Assembly (NCBI GenBank): GCA_037102815.1 | Contig: BTPP01000006.1 | Location: 2,232,001-2,296,000, forward strand | Direction of reading: 5' to 3' | Length of the DNA stretch: 64,000 nt | Source of the DNA: Neurospora intermedia | Lineage: Eukaryota > Ascomycota > Sordariomycetes > Sordariales > Sordariaceae | In this document: positions 1 through 11,999 of the stretch, piece by piece | Numbering within the stretch: position 1 is the first letter of the stretch | How the letters are laid out: each line of letters opens with the position of its first letter | The notes under the pieces: model-generated | Told to the model about the DNA's origin: nothing | Seen by the model: the letters and a program-made list of their open reading frames with translations, nothing else | Databases searched by the model: none | Made by a program: the position numbers and the translations under genes

Positions 1-131
1 ATTCTTGCAACGGCCGGAATAGCATCATCCCAGAGAATTTCGCGACAAGATGCCATGTTGCGCAATCAGATAGACATACCATTATAGAGGCTTGTTTTGA
101 GGCTCATTAACAACCAATGGCAGCTTTGGCT

Positions 132-204
132 GCCCGGCTAGCTCAATCGGTAGAGCGTGAGACTCTTAATCTCAAGGTTGTGGGTTCGACCCCCACGTCG
201 GGCT
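132..204 (+). tRNA. tRNA-Lys (anticodon CTT)
   Basis: The 73-nt sequence folds into a full cloverleaf. The acceptor stem is GCCCGGC/GTCGGGC with one G-U pair, the D arm is GCTC...GAGC, the anticodon stem is TGAGA/TCTCA around loop CTCTTAA, and the T arm is GTGGG-TTCGACC-CCCAC. The anticodon CTT reads Lys codon AAG, the preferred Lys codon in the GC3-rich genes nearby. There is no intron. A T-rich run about 35-55 nt downstream could serve as Pol III terminator. Confidence 0.96.
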
Positions 205-519
205 CAATTCCCGGCGTTACAAACGCGCCTTCTCTTTTTGCAAATTTTTTTCTTTCCCAATTACTCAGTATCCAGTGCTTGAATAGTTTTCTTTTTTTTC
301 TGTTGTGTCGCTTTGCCTCCAGCGCTATTGTCGTCAGGGCAAGTTAACTCTTTCAGGGGCAACGTATCTTCACTCGAACAGAAATCACACAAACTCCCAG
401 ATTGCGTCACTCTTCAACAATGTCAATGGCTAACCGCCATAACCCTTTGATTTGTGTTCAAGCCTAACCGGTGTACTAGCATTGATAGTCCTCCCGCTTC
501 CATTCCAGCTTCAACCGCC
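205..519. other. Gap between tRNA-Lys and carbonic anhydrase 3' end
   Basis: T-rich DNA just after the tRNA (Pol III termination) is followed by the presumed 3' UTR of the carbonic anhydrase on the minus strand. I see no further gene. Confidence 0.5.
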
Positions 520-1769
520 TCACTCAGCTCCGGCTACGGCGCAGCCTGCCTTAGCGAGGATATTATCCTGACCGGGCGCATTCTGCGTAAAGCGCGAGTT
601 GAAGCCGATGACACTACGGACATTCTCAAACGTCGAAGCCGAGATCCTTAGCGTCTGCGTCGACACAAGCCACATGACGCCCTCACTGCAAGGAGGGGTG
701 GTGAGGGACCCGATGTAACTGTTGGCGTTGGGAATAGGTTAGTGATGAGCGAGCCGGAAAAAAGGTCAGTGGGGAGATGGACAGAATGGTGGATGGAGAG
801 AAAGAAAACCAGACACGTACCCCTGGAAGTGGCCCGACTTCCAGATGTTGACCACCTCGGACATGATCAAGGGAGGGGTCTGGGTCACGGTGCCGGGTGT
901 GCGGATGGCGTCGACGGTGCTGAAGATGGTCTCGAGAAGGACGGTAGGCGCGTCGGAGACTGGGGCGTCTGGGCGTACAGGGCGCACAGGGGCCGTCTCG
1001 TTGGTAGAAGGAGGCATAATGACTTCTTGCTCCCTATGGCTTCTGCCTCCCCTGATGCTTCCCCTGATGCGGAACCTAGCTGGTGGTGCATCTGGGGCGG
1101 TCTTGTTGGTGTGATGAGGAACAGGAACGCTGCTGGGAGCCGGATGAGCAGGAGGAGCCGGAGCAGCGAAGGGAGGGATGACACGTGCGGGACCAGCCTC
1201 GGTGGCGACGTCAATGTAGGTGCCGATGACAGCAAGCTCCTGGTTTTCGGTCTGCCAGACCATGTGCATTTCCACTTTAACGAACGTGTTAGTGATCGCT
1301 GACATCAAAGAGTGGATTTTGAGAAATACTCACTGGCTCTACTTGTGCCATTGTCCAGGTGCTCGCTAGGCAAGTGGAAATGGAATTGCTGCAGCGTGTA
1401 CTGCTTCTCACCGAAAGTCATGTTGCCGCCCTTCGCAATGACCTCGATGGTGGTTCCGAGGTTCTCGAACTCAGTGCCCTCAGTGAAATCGGGGATGTGG
1501 ATCTGGATTTCAGACGAGGGTACCATATTGAATGATGTTCCCGTCATATCGATAGGCGACTGTCGTCTTCCCGTGGAGCAGGCCGTGTTCTCGGGCGCCA
1601 ACGATGACCAAAACAGCGGACCGGTGACGCCAATGTATCCGAACTTCTTGACTTCGACTGTCTTGCCCTCCTCTCGCGGGTGGAGGAAGGTGTTGTGCGA
1701 GCAGAGCGACCAGACGGGCGTCACGGACGCGGCCGCCGCCAGCATCAATGATCTGAATAGCCTGGCCAT
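520..1769 (-). CDS. Secreted alpha-carbonic anhydrase
   Basis: Zinc metalloenzyme interconverting CO2 and bicarbonate. There are three exons (1769-1334, 1274-821, 718-520) and two introns (1275-1333, 719-820), both with GT...ACTAAC...AG; together they encode 362 aa. The N-terminus (residues 1-22) is a signal peptide, so the enzyme should be exported. Zinc ligands are the two His of QFHFH (about residues 130 and 132) and the His of EMHMVW (about 149); this second motif forms only when intron 1 is removed. The substrate-pocket motif SLTTPPCSEG lies in exon 3, and Q70-SPID matches the family N-terminal signature. Exon 2 carries an insertion of about 75 residues rich in Ala, Pro and Ser with N-glycosylation sequons, absent from compact alpha-CAs. 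Cysteines at 23, 64, in PPC and near the C-terminus could form disulfides. No partner gene is adjacent. Family call is firm; physiological role is inferred. Confidence 0.9.
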
Positions 1770-4471
1770 GATATCGACGAGAGGAAAGATGTGATTAGGG
1801 ATGGAAACAAAGGAATTAAGTTTCTCGCAGGATACTGAATATATATGTATATATGCGATGGAGGTGAATATGCAGACTGCGTGGGGCTAGGTGGGAGTGA
1901 AGCAAAGCTCGAGCCACTGCAACGGCAGAACAACCAGACAGGACAAGAACAACGAATTATGGGGTATCTGTCAGTGGTTCCGGACCTACTGACAGTATGA
2001 CTAGCAAAAAAGTAAAGGCAAACGGGAAATATACAAGAAGAAATGAAGTACACAATGGAAGCCACAAGATCGTAGAGTTAGAATGAAGTAAACAAGAAAA
2101 CATGGCACCATGAGGTGGGTGCTCGAGGCCTAGATATCCTCGCACCGAGCCGAGAGATCCGATACACCGATGCGCCTCGCTACCAATGTCAGTTGAAGTC
2201 TTCCATGACTTACATGATGCTAACCAATGTACGTCCAACCGACAAGAAGCCATGAAGGGCACGGAAGCATCCAGTCAAAAGTCCGAGCATCGTGACAACA
2301 TGCCCCTTTGTTTCGACGAGGAGGTTGTATTGGTTGGTTGCTCTGTCTGGGGAAGCTGGGGAAGCTGGGCAGGTCAAAGTAGATGCATGTACAAAGATGC
2401 AACAGTGTTGACTTGGTTGTAAAAAAGTGCTCAACGGTCACTTTAGGGAGTTGACTTGTGCATATCGCATGCCTCTTGTATTCGTTGCATACCTACCTAT
2501 CCGGCACGTTGAGTGTGCGTTTTGGCGCGGTAACTGGAGCGAAAATGTACGCGCAGAAGATTTTTACAAGTCAGCAACTGAAGGTAAGCAAAACCAATGT
2601 TACGAGGCAGCTTGACGTGGCTGATGCTCTACGCTGGGCACTTGCCGTATGGGGAATCGTTTGGCCGTGTTTGACCCCAGCTTAGGGTGCATCGCAAGGG
2701 ATGTCTGTCGCCTTGGTGGAGTTGAGCTTCAGTGTGTTCTTCCTTGAGCTTCGGTACGTAGTCTAGGGTCGTCAGGAGTCTAGACTCTGTACCAGGGGTC
2801 GTGGTGGTATTGTCTCGGTAGTCGCCGTCACGGGCAGCCAGGGGTAGTCTTCCGATTTCCTTCATTAAGCCAAGCAGATGCAATGAGGGAAGTTGTGCGA
2901 CAGCCAAGAGAGCGCCTGCCGTTCTGGCAGTCCAGTGATCATGATGCTTGGCGTTCTTGGGTGTTTGGGGTTTCGCTCAGGTTGTCCGCCTCCGTTCCTT
3001 CCCGGAGGCGCAGCTTCATTTCGAAGTGTTGAATTAACGAGTCTGTAGAGGGAAGTCACTAATGATGACAAGGAAGGATGTGCGCAGGTCGAGTCGATGT
3101 ACTTGATGACAACCTCAAAACAACAGGATGTTTATCAAAGGATTGCCGGCTAACTTGAACTCAGCCTTACAGCGAGCGCATCTCCAGACCAAAATGTTCC
3201 GAGTCGAGACACAAAACATACATTTAAGCTTATTCCAAGATCGAGCAATCGGGCACACGGATACCTACCTACCTTATCCACGAAGATCTTCATAAGGGAA
3301 CCGACTTCTTCTTCTGTTTCTTCTTGCGGGTGTCTTGGCAGGGGTAAACCTTGAAGTCTCGAGTGAATTTTCCGATTGGATCTCACGACGCTCGCCTACA
3401 GGTTAACGGTCCAGAACATGAGCTGATGTCTGAAACGCACGTCGTAGCGAAAGAGACCTTGATGATAATAAGCGCTTTCAGTACCCATGTCCTGTGATTA
3501 TTGGTATGCATTCATGTTCGTCCACCTCGTTTCCGCAATGTTGAAGTTATCGGAACTCCTGGGGTTGGCCCTAGGCCGAGATTGATATCCTTGAGAGAGC
3601 ACGTGGGTGCAACGGGAGGAGCAAGGAGATTGATGAAACTGAACCCCTGAGACGAAAGAACTTGAGGAGGTCATGTAAGATCAACAGCTATATCCTGTGT
3701 CTAGCTGTAAGGGTGGTGGTTCTTGTTAGGTGAGACGATTTGCGGGATGCTTGATATTTGTCAATTGGCAGTTGAAAATGAAAATCCAATCCCAGAGATC
3801 GAACAAACAGGTTCGAGATATGGATTTCTGGAAGAGATGACATATAAAAATGTAAACCCAAGTGTAATTTAACCAATGTGCAACTTGCATAGATGTGCAA
3901 CATTGGCCGAATCGGGTTGGGCGCCATGATGCTGTACACTCGCACTCGCGATTCCGTGATCAAAGCCAAGATTGCACCACCGCTCAACCACGAGGGCGGA
4001 AACATTTCACGACCACCTTCTCCACTGATATGATGGTGGCAACGCGGGGTGAAAGGACGCTTATCATTAAGCCACTGCTCCTTAACACGTACGAGAGAGC
4101 CACCATGCAACATAGCACTCAACTTCCCCTCTCCGTTTGTCCCTCTTCAGGATATCAACCATGATATAGTCTCCTGTAATAGGCCAGATGCGACTCACGT
4201 CAGACACCATGGCTCTTTCACCATGAAGTTCATATATCAACGGCTGCCGACTTGCCGCTACTCGGTACTGAAACAATCGCCGACGTGGGGAGTGATGCAA
4301 TAGCATCACTTAACAACACCATGGCGATACCTCTAGACCTTGCACGGAACTCTCGGCATAAAAGGAGCTCCTTGCTGCCACTCAGTCATCCAGTCCGACA
4401 TCCATTGAGCAATTCGAGCCTTTTGTTTTCCAAGATACCCTTTGGCAATATCCCTTTTCGCAATCTTCACC
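1770..4471. other. 2.7-kb intergenic region
   Basis: Separates the divergently transcribed carbonic anhydrase and dioxygenase and must hold both promoters. It contains a TATATATGTATATATG tract near 1842 and short runs of CCTACCTA (about 3265). Only short frames without recognisable domains or splice-linked exons are present. A TATAAAA-like or other core element could not be assigned with confidence. Confidence 0.5.
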
Positions 4472-5723
4472 ATGTCTCCATCAGCAGTAGAGTCCGTCCA
4501 GCAGACGGTTGACGAGATCAAGACCAAGGTTCTCCCTATTCATCAAAAGTCCGCCGTCATCGAGACCGGTAGTCCTGAGGCGGAGAGTCTTCCCAAAAGA
4601 TTCGAGGATCACAAGGAGCCCCTTGAGCTCAGTGGTGCTCTCGAACAATTCGAAAACTTTGAGGTCACCCCTGTTATCGGTCGCGAGTATGTCAACGTCG
4701 ATCTCGTGGAGTGGCTGCGCGCCCCCAACTCTGACGAGCTCCTGAAGGATCTTGCCATTACCAGTAAGTCATGAACTTGTGCCGAATTTGCCGAATTGAT
4801 GCTAACATGCAATCCAAGTCTCCCAGCGCGGTGTTGTCTTCTTCCGCAAGCAGGACAACCTCACCGACGACCTCCAGAAGGAACTCATCGACAGACTAGG
4901 CAAGCTCGCCGGCAAGCCCGCGACTTCGGGCCTTCACATCCACCCCATCAGCAACGCCAGCCGCGAGCATGGTGTCCAAGACAACGAGATCAGCGTCATC
5001 TCCTCCGCGCAAGCCAAGTCGCTGTACAAGGACAAGTACTTGTTCAAGGGTTTCGGTGTCAATAGCGGCCGCCAGAGCGCCAAGGACCAATGGCACTCGG
5101 ATATCACCTTTGAGCCCATTCCCAGCGACTATGCCCTCCTGAGGCTGGTGCAGCTCCCCAAGACCGGTGGCGACACCCTCTGGGCTTCGGGCTACGAGCT
5201 CTACGACCGCATCTCGCCCACTCTGCGCTCCTTCCTCGACACTCTTACTGCCTACTATGCCCAGCCCTTGTTCAACGAGGCGGCCAAACGCAACAACTTT
5301 AGCATATACAGCGGCGAGCGCGGCGCTCCCGAGAACGTGGGCGAGATCCTCGAGGCCATCCACCCCGTCATTCGCACCAATCCCGTCACCGGCTGGAGGT
5401 CAGTTTATGCTGTTGGCCACCACTGCCAGCGCATCCACGGCCTAACCGACGAGGAGAGTAAGCATTTTCTTAATTGGTTCGTCCAGCTCATTGTCGAGAA
5501 CCACGACCTGCAGGTGCGCCTCAAGTGGCAAAACCCCAACGATGTTGCCATCTGGGATAACAGAAGCGTGTACCACGCTGCCACGCCCGACTATGTTTTT
5601 GAGGAGGGTCTCGGTGAGCGCAAGGGTAACAGGGCGGTCAGCTTGGGGGAGAAGCCGTACTTTGATCCTCAGAGCACCAGCAGAAGGGAGGCGCTCAGTA
5701 CGAAGTCGCGACTTGGGCTGTGA
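4472..5723 (+). CDS. TauD-family Fe(II)/2-oxoglutarate dioxygenase
   Basis: Predicted alpha-ketoglutarate-dependent sulfonate (taurine-type) dioxygenase, which oxygenates an organosulfonate to release sulfite. Two exons (4472-4763, 4819-5723) and a 55-bp intron with GTAAGT, branch GCTAAC and AAG acceptor give 398 aa. The iron-binding facial triad is visible: His190 and Asp192 in QWHSDITFE, and His350 in DNRSVYHAATPDY, followed 15-19 residues later by Arg residues suited to bind the 2-oxoglutarate carboxylate. FGVNSGRQ and GGDTLWASGYELYD are typical of fungal TauD proteins. The start ATG has a good context (TTCACCATGT). There is no signal peptide or membrane segment, so it is probably cytosolic. 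The family also includes dioxygenases for other substrates (2,4-D, sulfate esters), so the substrate is not certain. Sulfur-limitation control would be expected but is not seen in the sequence. Confidence 0.9.
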
Positions 5724-6371
5724 AAAGGTTGAGCATGTCATTGTTGTTGCTTTTGAGGTTCTGTGTAGTTAGTATTTTGATGATGTTGCGATATCCCAAT
5801 ATGAATCGTACTTTTCCTAAACCGATGCTGCGCGTTCCAGTAATCGTAGGTTCTATCCGTGTCGTGATGCAGTCAGTCGTGTTGTGTTCTGAATGGTAGT
5901 CTAGTCTCAAGTTGTCAGTTGGTGGGTGCCAAGAAGCCAGAATGAAGAAAACATAATTTCGATGGTGAAAAGAGAAAGAGAACAAAACTAAGATCCGACG
6001 GCTGAAAAATATTTCGGAAGAAACAGTCCCTTTGCATTGCCATTGGATGGGAAGCTTCATAGTACATGCAAGCACGGCAGCCATCCAAGGTTGTTCCGTT
6101 AACGGAGCACAAACAAAGATCGGACGGGTTCCTGAATCATGACGTAATGCGACAAGATCGTCGGTCGCCCAGGACATTTCAACCTCCAACCATTTTTCAT
6201 TGTCTTAAACCTGGCACCACCCACCCACCCAGCCGGTACACTGCTTGTTCTAGCCCCTCCTCACCTCAGTCAGTCGGCTGCCCATCTTCGTCGACAGCAG
6301 AAACACCAGAGTTTACCCGACATAGTATCACCAAAACTCGTCTACAGCGAAATACCAACCTATGATATAGC
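5724..6371. other. Intergenic: dioxygenase 3' UTR and carrier promoter
   Basis: Both flanking genes read rightward. The region includes a CACCCACCCACCC run near 6218 and CT-rich DNA before the ATG at 6372, consistent with a promoter and 5' UTR. No gene seen. Confidence 0.5.
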
Positions 6372-7788
6372 ATGGCGTCGTCGGATATTCTAGTCTCCTT
6401 CATGGGGGCTATTCAAGCTGCCATATCCGTTTTAATAACCATTTGGATCGGTGTCCTTGCTGCCCAGTTCGACCTCATCGACGATGGTGCTGCCAAACGC
6501 CTGTCGTCTATGTGTGTCACCATCTTCTTGCCGTTGTTGCTGGTGGCCAACCTGGGAAAGCAGCTCGATTCTGATACTGCTATGCACTATCTACCCATTG
6601 TTGGTATGATATCACTCTGATTTTAATGACCTCTGACGCTGACGAATACTACACTAGTCTGGTCCCTGATTTTCGTTGTCTTGTCCATCGTGATAGGCAA
6701 GCTATCTGTCCGCATATTCAAGCTTCCAGCATGGACCACCCCCGCCTTAGCATTCAACAACTCGACCTCATTGCCGCTCCTCCTCATCCAAGCACTTGAC
6801 GCCGCCGGAGTCCTCAAGAACTTGACCTCCGACCCCAACGTAGTTGAAAAGGCCCGCTCCTACTTTCTCGTTTGCGCCGTCATCAGCAACACTCTAACCT
6901 TTGGCTACGGCCCGGTACTCCTCGAACAAGACGACGGCGGGCAGACCGACAGCGACCCGGAATCCGGACGGGATTCAGGCGAAGAAGACGAGGATGATCA
7001 TGACGGGTCTGGAAGCAATAGCAGTGATAGCTCTGGCGCCTCCGAGACGACCTCGCTCCTCCCCAAGAAAGCCATACATTTCGCCAAGACCACGGCCCGG
7101 CAAATCGAGAATGCGCAGAACAAGACTTACAATGCTTTGCCCAAGCCTTTCCAAAAGGCCGTAAGCTGGATTGCGCCCTTCTTTAACCCTCCAGCCTTGG
7201 GAGCATCGACTGGTGTTTTGATCGGTTTGGTTCCTGCTCTACACCGCATGTTCTTCAACGACTCGCAAGAGGGCGGATACTTCAAGGCTTGGCTTACTAC
7301 GCCCATCAAGAACACCGGCGAGCTGTTTGTTACACTGCAAGTTATCATTGTGGGCGTCAAGCTCAGTCTTAGCTTACGCAAGATGAAGGAAGGAGACGAG
7401 GGAGGACGTGTGCCGTGGCCTAGCATTGTGTTCATCCTTGCTTGGAGATTCTTGGTGATGCCGGCTCTGAGCATCCCCATTATTTGGGTGCTGGCCAAGA
7501 AAACGAGTCTCTTGTTTGATGACCCCGTGCTGTGGTTCACCATGATGATGATGCCTATTGGCCCGCCTGCTATGAGGTTGGTGGCGCTTGCCGATGTCAA
7601 CAACCTGCCTCAACAAGCCAAGATGGCGACGGCTAAGCTTCTTACTGTGAGTTCCTTGTCTCTATCACAAGGCCCCCAAAAAAGGATTACTAACTCAAGC
7701 CTAACAGATTTCTTACGTTGCTACTCCGGTGATTGCCTTCTCTGTCGTTGGTGCGCTCAGAGCAGCCCAGAACGTTGCGGATGCGTAG
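6372..7788 (+). CDS. PIN-like/auxin efflux carrier family membrane protein
   Basis: Member of the membrane transport protein family that includes plant auxin efflux carriers and yeast endoplasmic-reticulum PIN-like proteins. Three exons (6372-6603, 6658-7646, 7708-7788) separated by 54- and 61-bp introns give 433 aa. Hydrophobic segments at about residues 8-30, 40-60 and 75-95 include the NNSTSLPLLL motif of the family. They are followed by a soluble, acidic Asp/Glu/Ser/Gly-rich loop (about 190-225), then further membrane segments, ending with ISYVATPVIAFSVVGAL in the last exon. This layout, two hydrophobic bundles around a variable hydrophilic loop, is the PIN/PILS arrangement. Location is probably ER or plasma membrane, and the transported solute is unknown. 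The last 26 codons are reached only by splicing intron 2; reading through it gives an unrelated tail. Confidence 0.88.
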
Positions 7789-8161
7789 TAGATGTGCAAG
7801 ATATTGGTATTAAACCATACTTGAAAGGGGGTATAGACTCCATGATACATGAAGCGAAGATAGTACTGAAACGTTCTTAGACGAAATAGACAATACTTGA
7901 ATTGTCGGTCAGCAATTGCCCCGAAAGCAAGCTATACACGACCGTACAGAACGGGAACTGAGAATGCCTCTGCTGATTCCGAGGCTGATGCTACTCATGT
8001 TTCTTGGGGCCCTTCACTTCCATGATTTTTCCTTAAGATGCCGTAAAAAGACGCTAATCATTTGTCATATGCTAAAGGTAAAAAGGTATATCCAAAATGC
8101 TATACAAAAACAAAGAAACTTCCAATCAACCAACTCGCTGGCTGGACTATTTTTAGTGTCC
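7789..8161. other. Convergent 3' region
   Basis: A 373-bp gap between the ends of two converging genes. It should contain both 3' UTRs. Nothing else seen. Confidence 0.5.
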
Positions 8162-10080
8162 TCATACCTTCACCGCCTTGCGATCCCCCTTGCGATCCTC
8201 CTTGATCAGATCCGCCGCCCGCTCAGCAACCGAGTAAACAACCGACTGGATGTTACCCGCCGGCTCAATAGGGAAGATGGAAGCATCGACGACTCTAAGC
8301 CCCTTGGCACCGTACACTTGGAGGCGCTCGTTCACGACACCGCCCTGCTCGCGGGGGCGCATGGAGCACGATCCCGAAACGTGGAAGACGGAAATCTGTC
8401 TCTGGCGAACAATTTCCTTGGCCGTCTCGAGATCATCGCCCTTGAGCTGCGGCAGGCGACGACCGGTCTGGTTCAGAAGCTTACCGAGCGCCGACTCGGG
8501 GGCGACCAGGTGTTCGACGAATTGCACACCGCGCGCAAGCAGCTCCATGTCGAGGTCGTCGTGGTTGTACTTGGGATCCCACACGGGCGCCGCCTTGGGG
8601 TCGGAGGACTGGATGTGCACGGACCCGCGCGAGAAGGGAGAGTTGAGGATGGTCATGACGGTCAAAAAGTTCTCGGGCTCCACGGGGATCAGGTGCGTCG
8701 CCATGTTGTCGGGCTTGTCGGCGATGTGCACCTGCGTCGGGAACAGGATGTACTGGAAAGTGGGCTCGTTGGGGTTGGTGACGATGTCGCGGATCGCGGC
8801 GCGGGCAGGGTTGGAGAAGTCGCGACCAGCAAAGAGTTCCTTGACACCTTCGTCCGAGATGACGCCCGTCTTGTTGACAAGGGGCGTGTAGGCGACGGAG
8901 ATGGTCAGCTGGCCCAGGGGACCGGAGCGGTCGGCCGTGTACATGTCAAGCAAGGCCTTGAGCACGGCAGGGTCGCGCAGGACGTCGCCCGAGGGAGTGC
9001 CTTCTTTGACCTCGAAGGACTGGCACACGATCGGGTGGTCCTGCATGCCCTCGCCAACGGCGGGGTTCTCGACGACAACGGGGATGCTGTGCTGGGCGAG
9101 GATCTCCTTGCTACCGACACCGGAAAGCTCGAGGATCTGAGGGGACTGGAGAGCGCCAGCGGAGAGGATGACCTCGAGGTTGGCGGATACTTGGCTGACG
9201 ATGCCATTGACGTTGATCTCGACGCCGGTGGCAACGGGCTCAGGACCGGTAGTATCAAAAAGGACCTTGTTGACGTGGGTGTTGGTCAGGATCTTGAGGT
9301 TCTCGCGGGCGCGGACCTCGGGAGTGAGATAAGTAACAGCAGAGAAGGAGCGCGTCTTGGTGGCCGGGTCGATGGAGCTGGCGTTCTGGAAGGCGCCCAG
9401 GGCCTGGCCGTCGCGCGCGTCCCTCTTGGAGAGCAGGTCGAGCGACGCAAAGGTGTCGAACCATCCCTTGTTGGTAACGCCGTAACCCTCGCCAAAGGAG
9501 ACCTGGACGGGGCCGTCGCCGTAGGCTACCGTGTCGTTGTTGTATGTGATGGAGCAGATGTCCTTGGTGCTGGCCGAGGGCACGTCCACCGTAGCGAACT
9601 TCTTGAGGTAAGGCTTGAGAGCCTCGAAGTTCCAGCTGGGGTTGCCGACGGCGGCCCAGGCGTCGATAGAGGCCTTGGAGGGATACACCAGCATCATGAA
9701 ATTGAGGGCGGAGGAACCGCCAAGCATCTTACCGCGGGCTTGGTTGATGATGCGGTTGTTAAGAGTGGACTACATTATCTGATAAGTCCCTGAATGTGCT
9801 TTGATTTCGATGCTTGCTGCCACGACGAAGAAAAACCTACCTGAGGAATAGACTGGAAGTTCCAGTCGTATTCATCCTTGCCGTAGACGCCGGCGACGAG
9901 GCCGGGTGTGAGAACCAAGGGATCGGTCGTTCTGTCATCACCGGCCTCGAGTAGGAGGACACGAACATCCTTGTCCTCGGTAAGACGGTTAGCGAGAACG
10001 CAACCGGCCGTACCACCACCGACGATGATATAGTCGTAGGACTCCTCGAGTCCGGCAAGTGGAACAGCAACAGAGCCCAT
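8162..10080 (-). CDS. GMC-family FAD oxidoreductase
   Basis: Glucose-methanol-choline oxidoreductase, a flavoenzyme oxidising an alcohol. Two exons (10080-9841, 9769-8162) with one 71-bp intron give 615 aa. The ADP-binding motif YDYIIVGGGTAGCVLANRL is at about 16-34 with VLLLEAG following. The second GMC signature, GKMLGGSSALNFMM, is at about 93-106. The C-terminal active-site region has FHVSGSCSM (catalytic His about 543), DASIFP and GNIQS (Asn about 586 replacing the second His, as in many GMC enzymes). There is no signal peptide, so an intracellular choline-dehydrogenase- or aryl-alcohol-type enzyme is more likely than a secreted glucose oxidase; the substrate cannot be read from the sequence. 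The neighbour upstream of its promoter is the RIP block, about 0.9 kb away. Codon use is strongly GC3-biased, which also opens a long meaningless frame on the opposite strand. Confidence 0.92.
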
Positions 10081-10959
10081 GGTGATGAAGTGACTTGAAT
10101 TTAAACAGCTAATTGCATATGAAAAGAGTGTCTTAAGAAGGTTGTAAGAAGGAAAAAGAGTTGAAGCTTAAATAGCAAGGGGGGGAGAAGGAGGAAGGAG
10201 GAAGGGAGTAGTAGGAGCAGCGGGCTTGGCGTCAGGAGGTGGAGGGCGTATTGTACGGTTTGGATAACACATTACCCGTTTTCTCGGTCGGGGCCGGGGC
10301 AGGAACCTTATAAGGTAGGATCACCATCCCCGTCGTCCCCCCCACGCAGTCCTCCTGGGCTCCGGAAATCAAGGAGTGGAAACCGTACAACTTTGGGCGT
10401 GACAGATGTCTAGTCACCGTCTAACTTTGCACGAGAGCACATGCACAAAGTGACAACCAGCAAGTGCTACCCGCTGAGACCGGGACACACACATCGTGCG
10501 GCATCGTGGCTCGTTACGTTTGATAGAGATCGGGGCTTTGACATACCCCGAGAGAGGATCTCGAAAGATTCCACACAACAGACCCCGTTCCTTGTGTTGT
10601 GTTGGTGGTCCCCTCATGATGGATCTACTATCATGATAGTCACTTCCAAAGGCTCCGCAGGTTTGGTGGTGCCAGAGCAGACCAGACTTGGCCGTAATGT
10701 GGGCGAGAGAGAGCCCGGTTCATCGGGAGCAGTACAGTAATCGCCTCCTCGACTTGTTGCCCACCTGCCTGCCCATCCGAGCCACCGGTAAAACCTGGTG
10801 GAGAAAAGTAGGATTTGCCATACATGATCATGCAATAAAAGAGCGGGGATGGCAAGGCTGGTACAAACATACAGCAACTGAACCTTGCAGGGAAATGGGG
10901 GTCTGAAAACAGACCCAAATCAGGTTATAAGGGGTGCAACAGGGGAAAATCCGTCAATA
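10081..10959. other. GMC gene promoter region and left border of AT-rich block
   Basis: The minus-strand 5' leader of the GMC gene lies just above 10080 and includes purine runs on the plus strand (GGGGGGAGAAGGAGGAAGGAGG, about 10180-10207). The rest is of normal base composition and holds no recognised gene. Composition turns abruptly AT-rich from about 10960-11100. Confidence 0.5.
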
Positions 10960-11999
10960 TGTCCGGATGAGTACCGTGTGAGACTTCTCACCTCGTTATA
11001 TAAATCGGTCAATAATCTCTGTTCCTTACATATACATTTTTTCGGAATCGGGCTAAAATTGCAGCAAAAAGACAGGGATTCCGAAAAGTTGCACGGTACT
11101 AAAACCTCTACTAGTCAAATCCATATATTTTGTAATATAATACTTTTCGTTACAATATCTCCGCTATATATTACTCTTTTTTTCCTTACTAATCTATAAG
11201 CTATATTTTAATTATTATTTGTAACAGATCTCTCGAATATTAGTCTAATTACCCTTATTAAATTAATATCGATATTTCGATCTTTTATTGCTAGTAGCTA
11301 CCTTCCTTACTAGTAATTATACCTTACATTAAACTTTTAATAATAAAAAGATAGATTATAATAATAGATATTGAATTTAATATATTATAGTATAATTATA
11401 ATAGGGATTAGGTATCCCTAATAGTTTCTTAACTAGTACAATATAGGAATACTTTTATAGAAGGTTCGTCTACCCGATTTAATTTTATATTCGGCCGCCG
11501 ATGGGGGGGAGGCCGGAGTGCCCGGTTATACTCTAAGTAACTCCGTCCTATTCCAATATTCCCGACCCGGATTTATATTACTCAAATTAGTATAATTATT
11601 ATAAATATAATCTTTTCTATTGTTATTAAGTAATATAGCAATATATATTCGACGGTAAGTTATATTATTAATAAGTATAAAATTAGGAGAGTATTATATT
11701 TTATTATATTAAGTACTTAAGTATTAACCTTAGAATCTAATTAATTGTATAAAGTTCTAACTTTCTATTATATAGCCTATAATTATTACGACTACGTTTA
11801 TCTATTATTATTTATTAATACTATAATTAAATATTATCCTAATTATTTATTATATAAAATATAGCTTTAAGATATTATATAGATAGACCTCTCATTCGAG
11901 ACTAGTATAAAAAAAAAAATCGAAGCCTAAATTAATATTAAGCCTATATAAAAAAAACGAAATTATTAAATCCCCTGCTAATTAATTATTAGGGCTGTA

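Noticed and set aside
7916-9793. 625-codon plus-strand frame opposite the GMC oxidoreductase
   Set aside because: It is antisense to a well-supported gene, is rich in Val/Gly/Asp/Leu/Arg as expected from the complement of GC3-biased codons, and has no domain.
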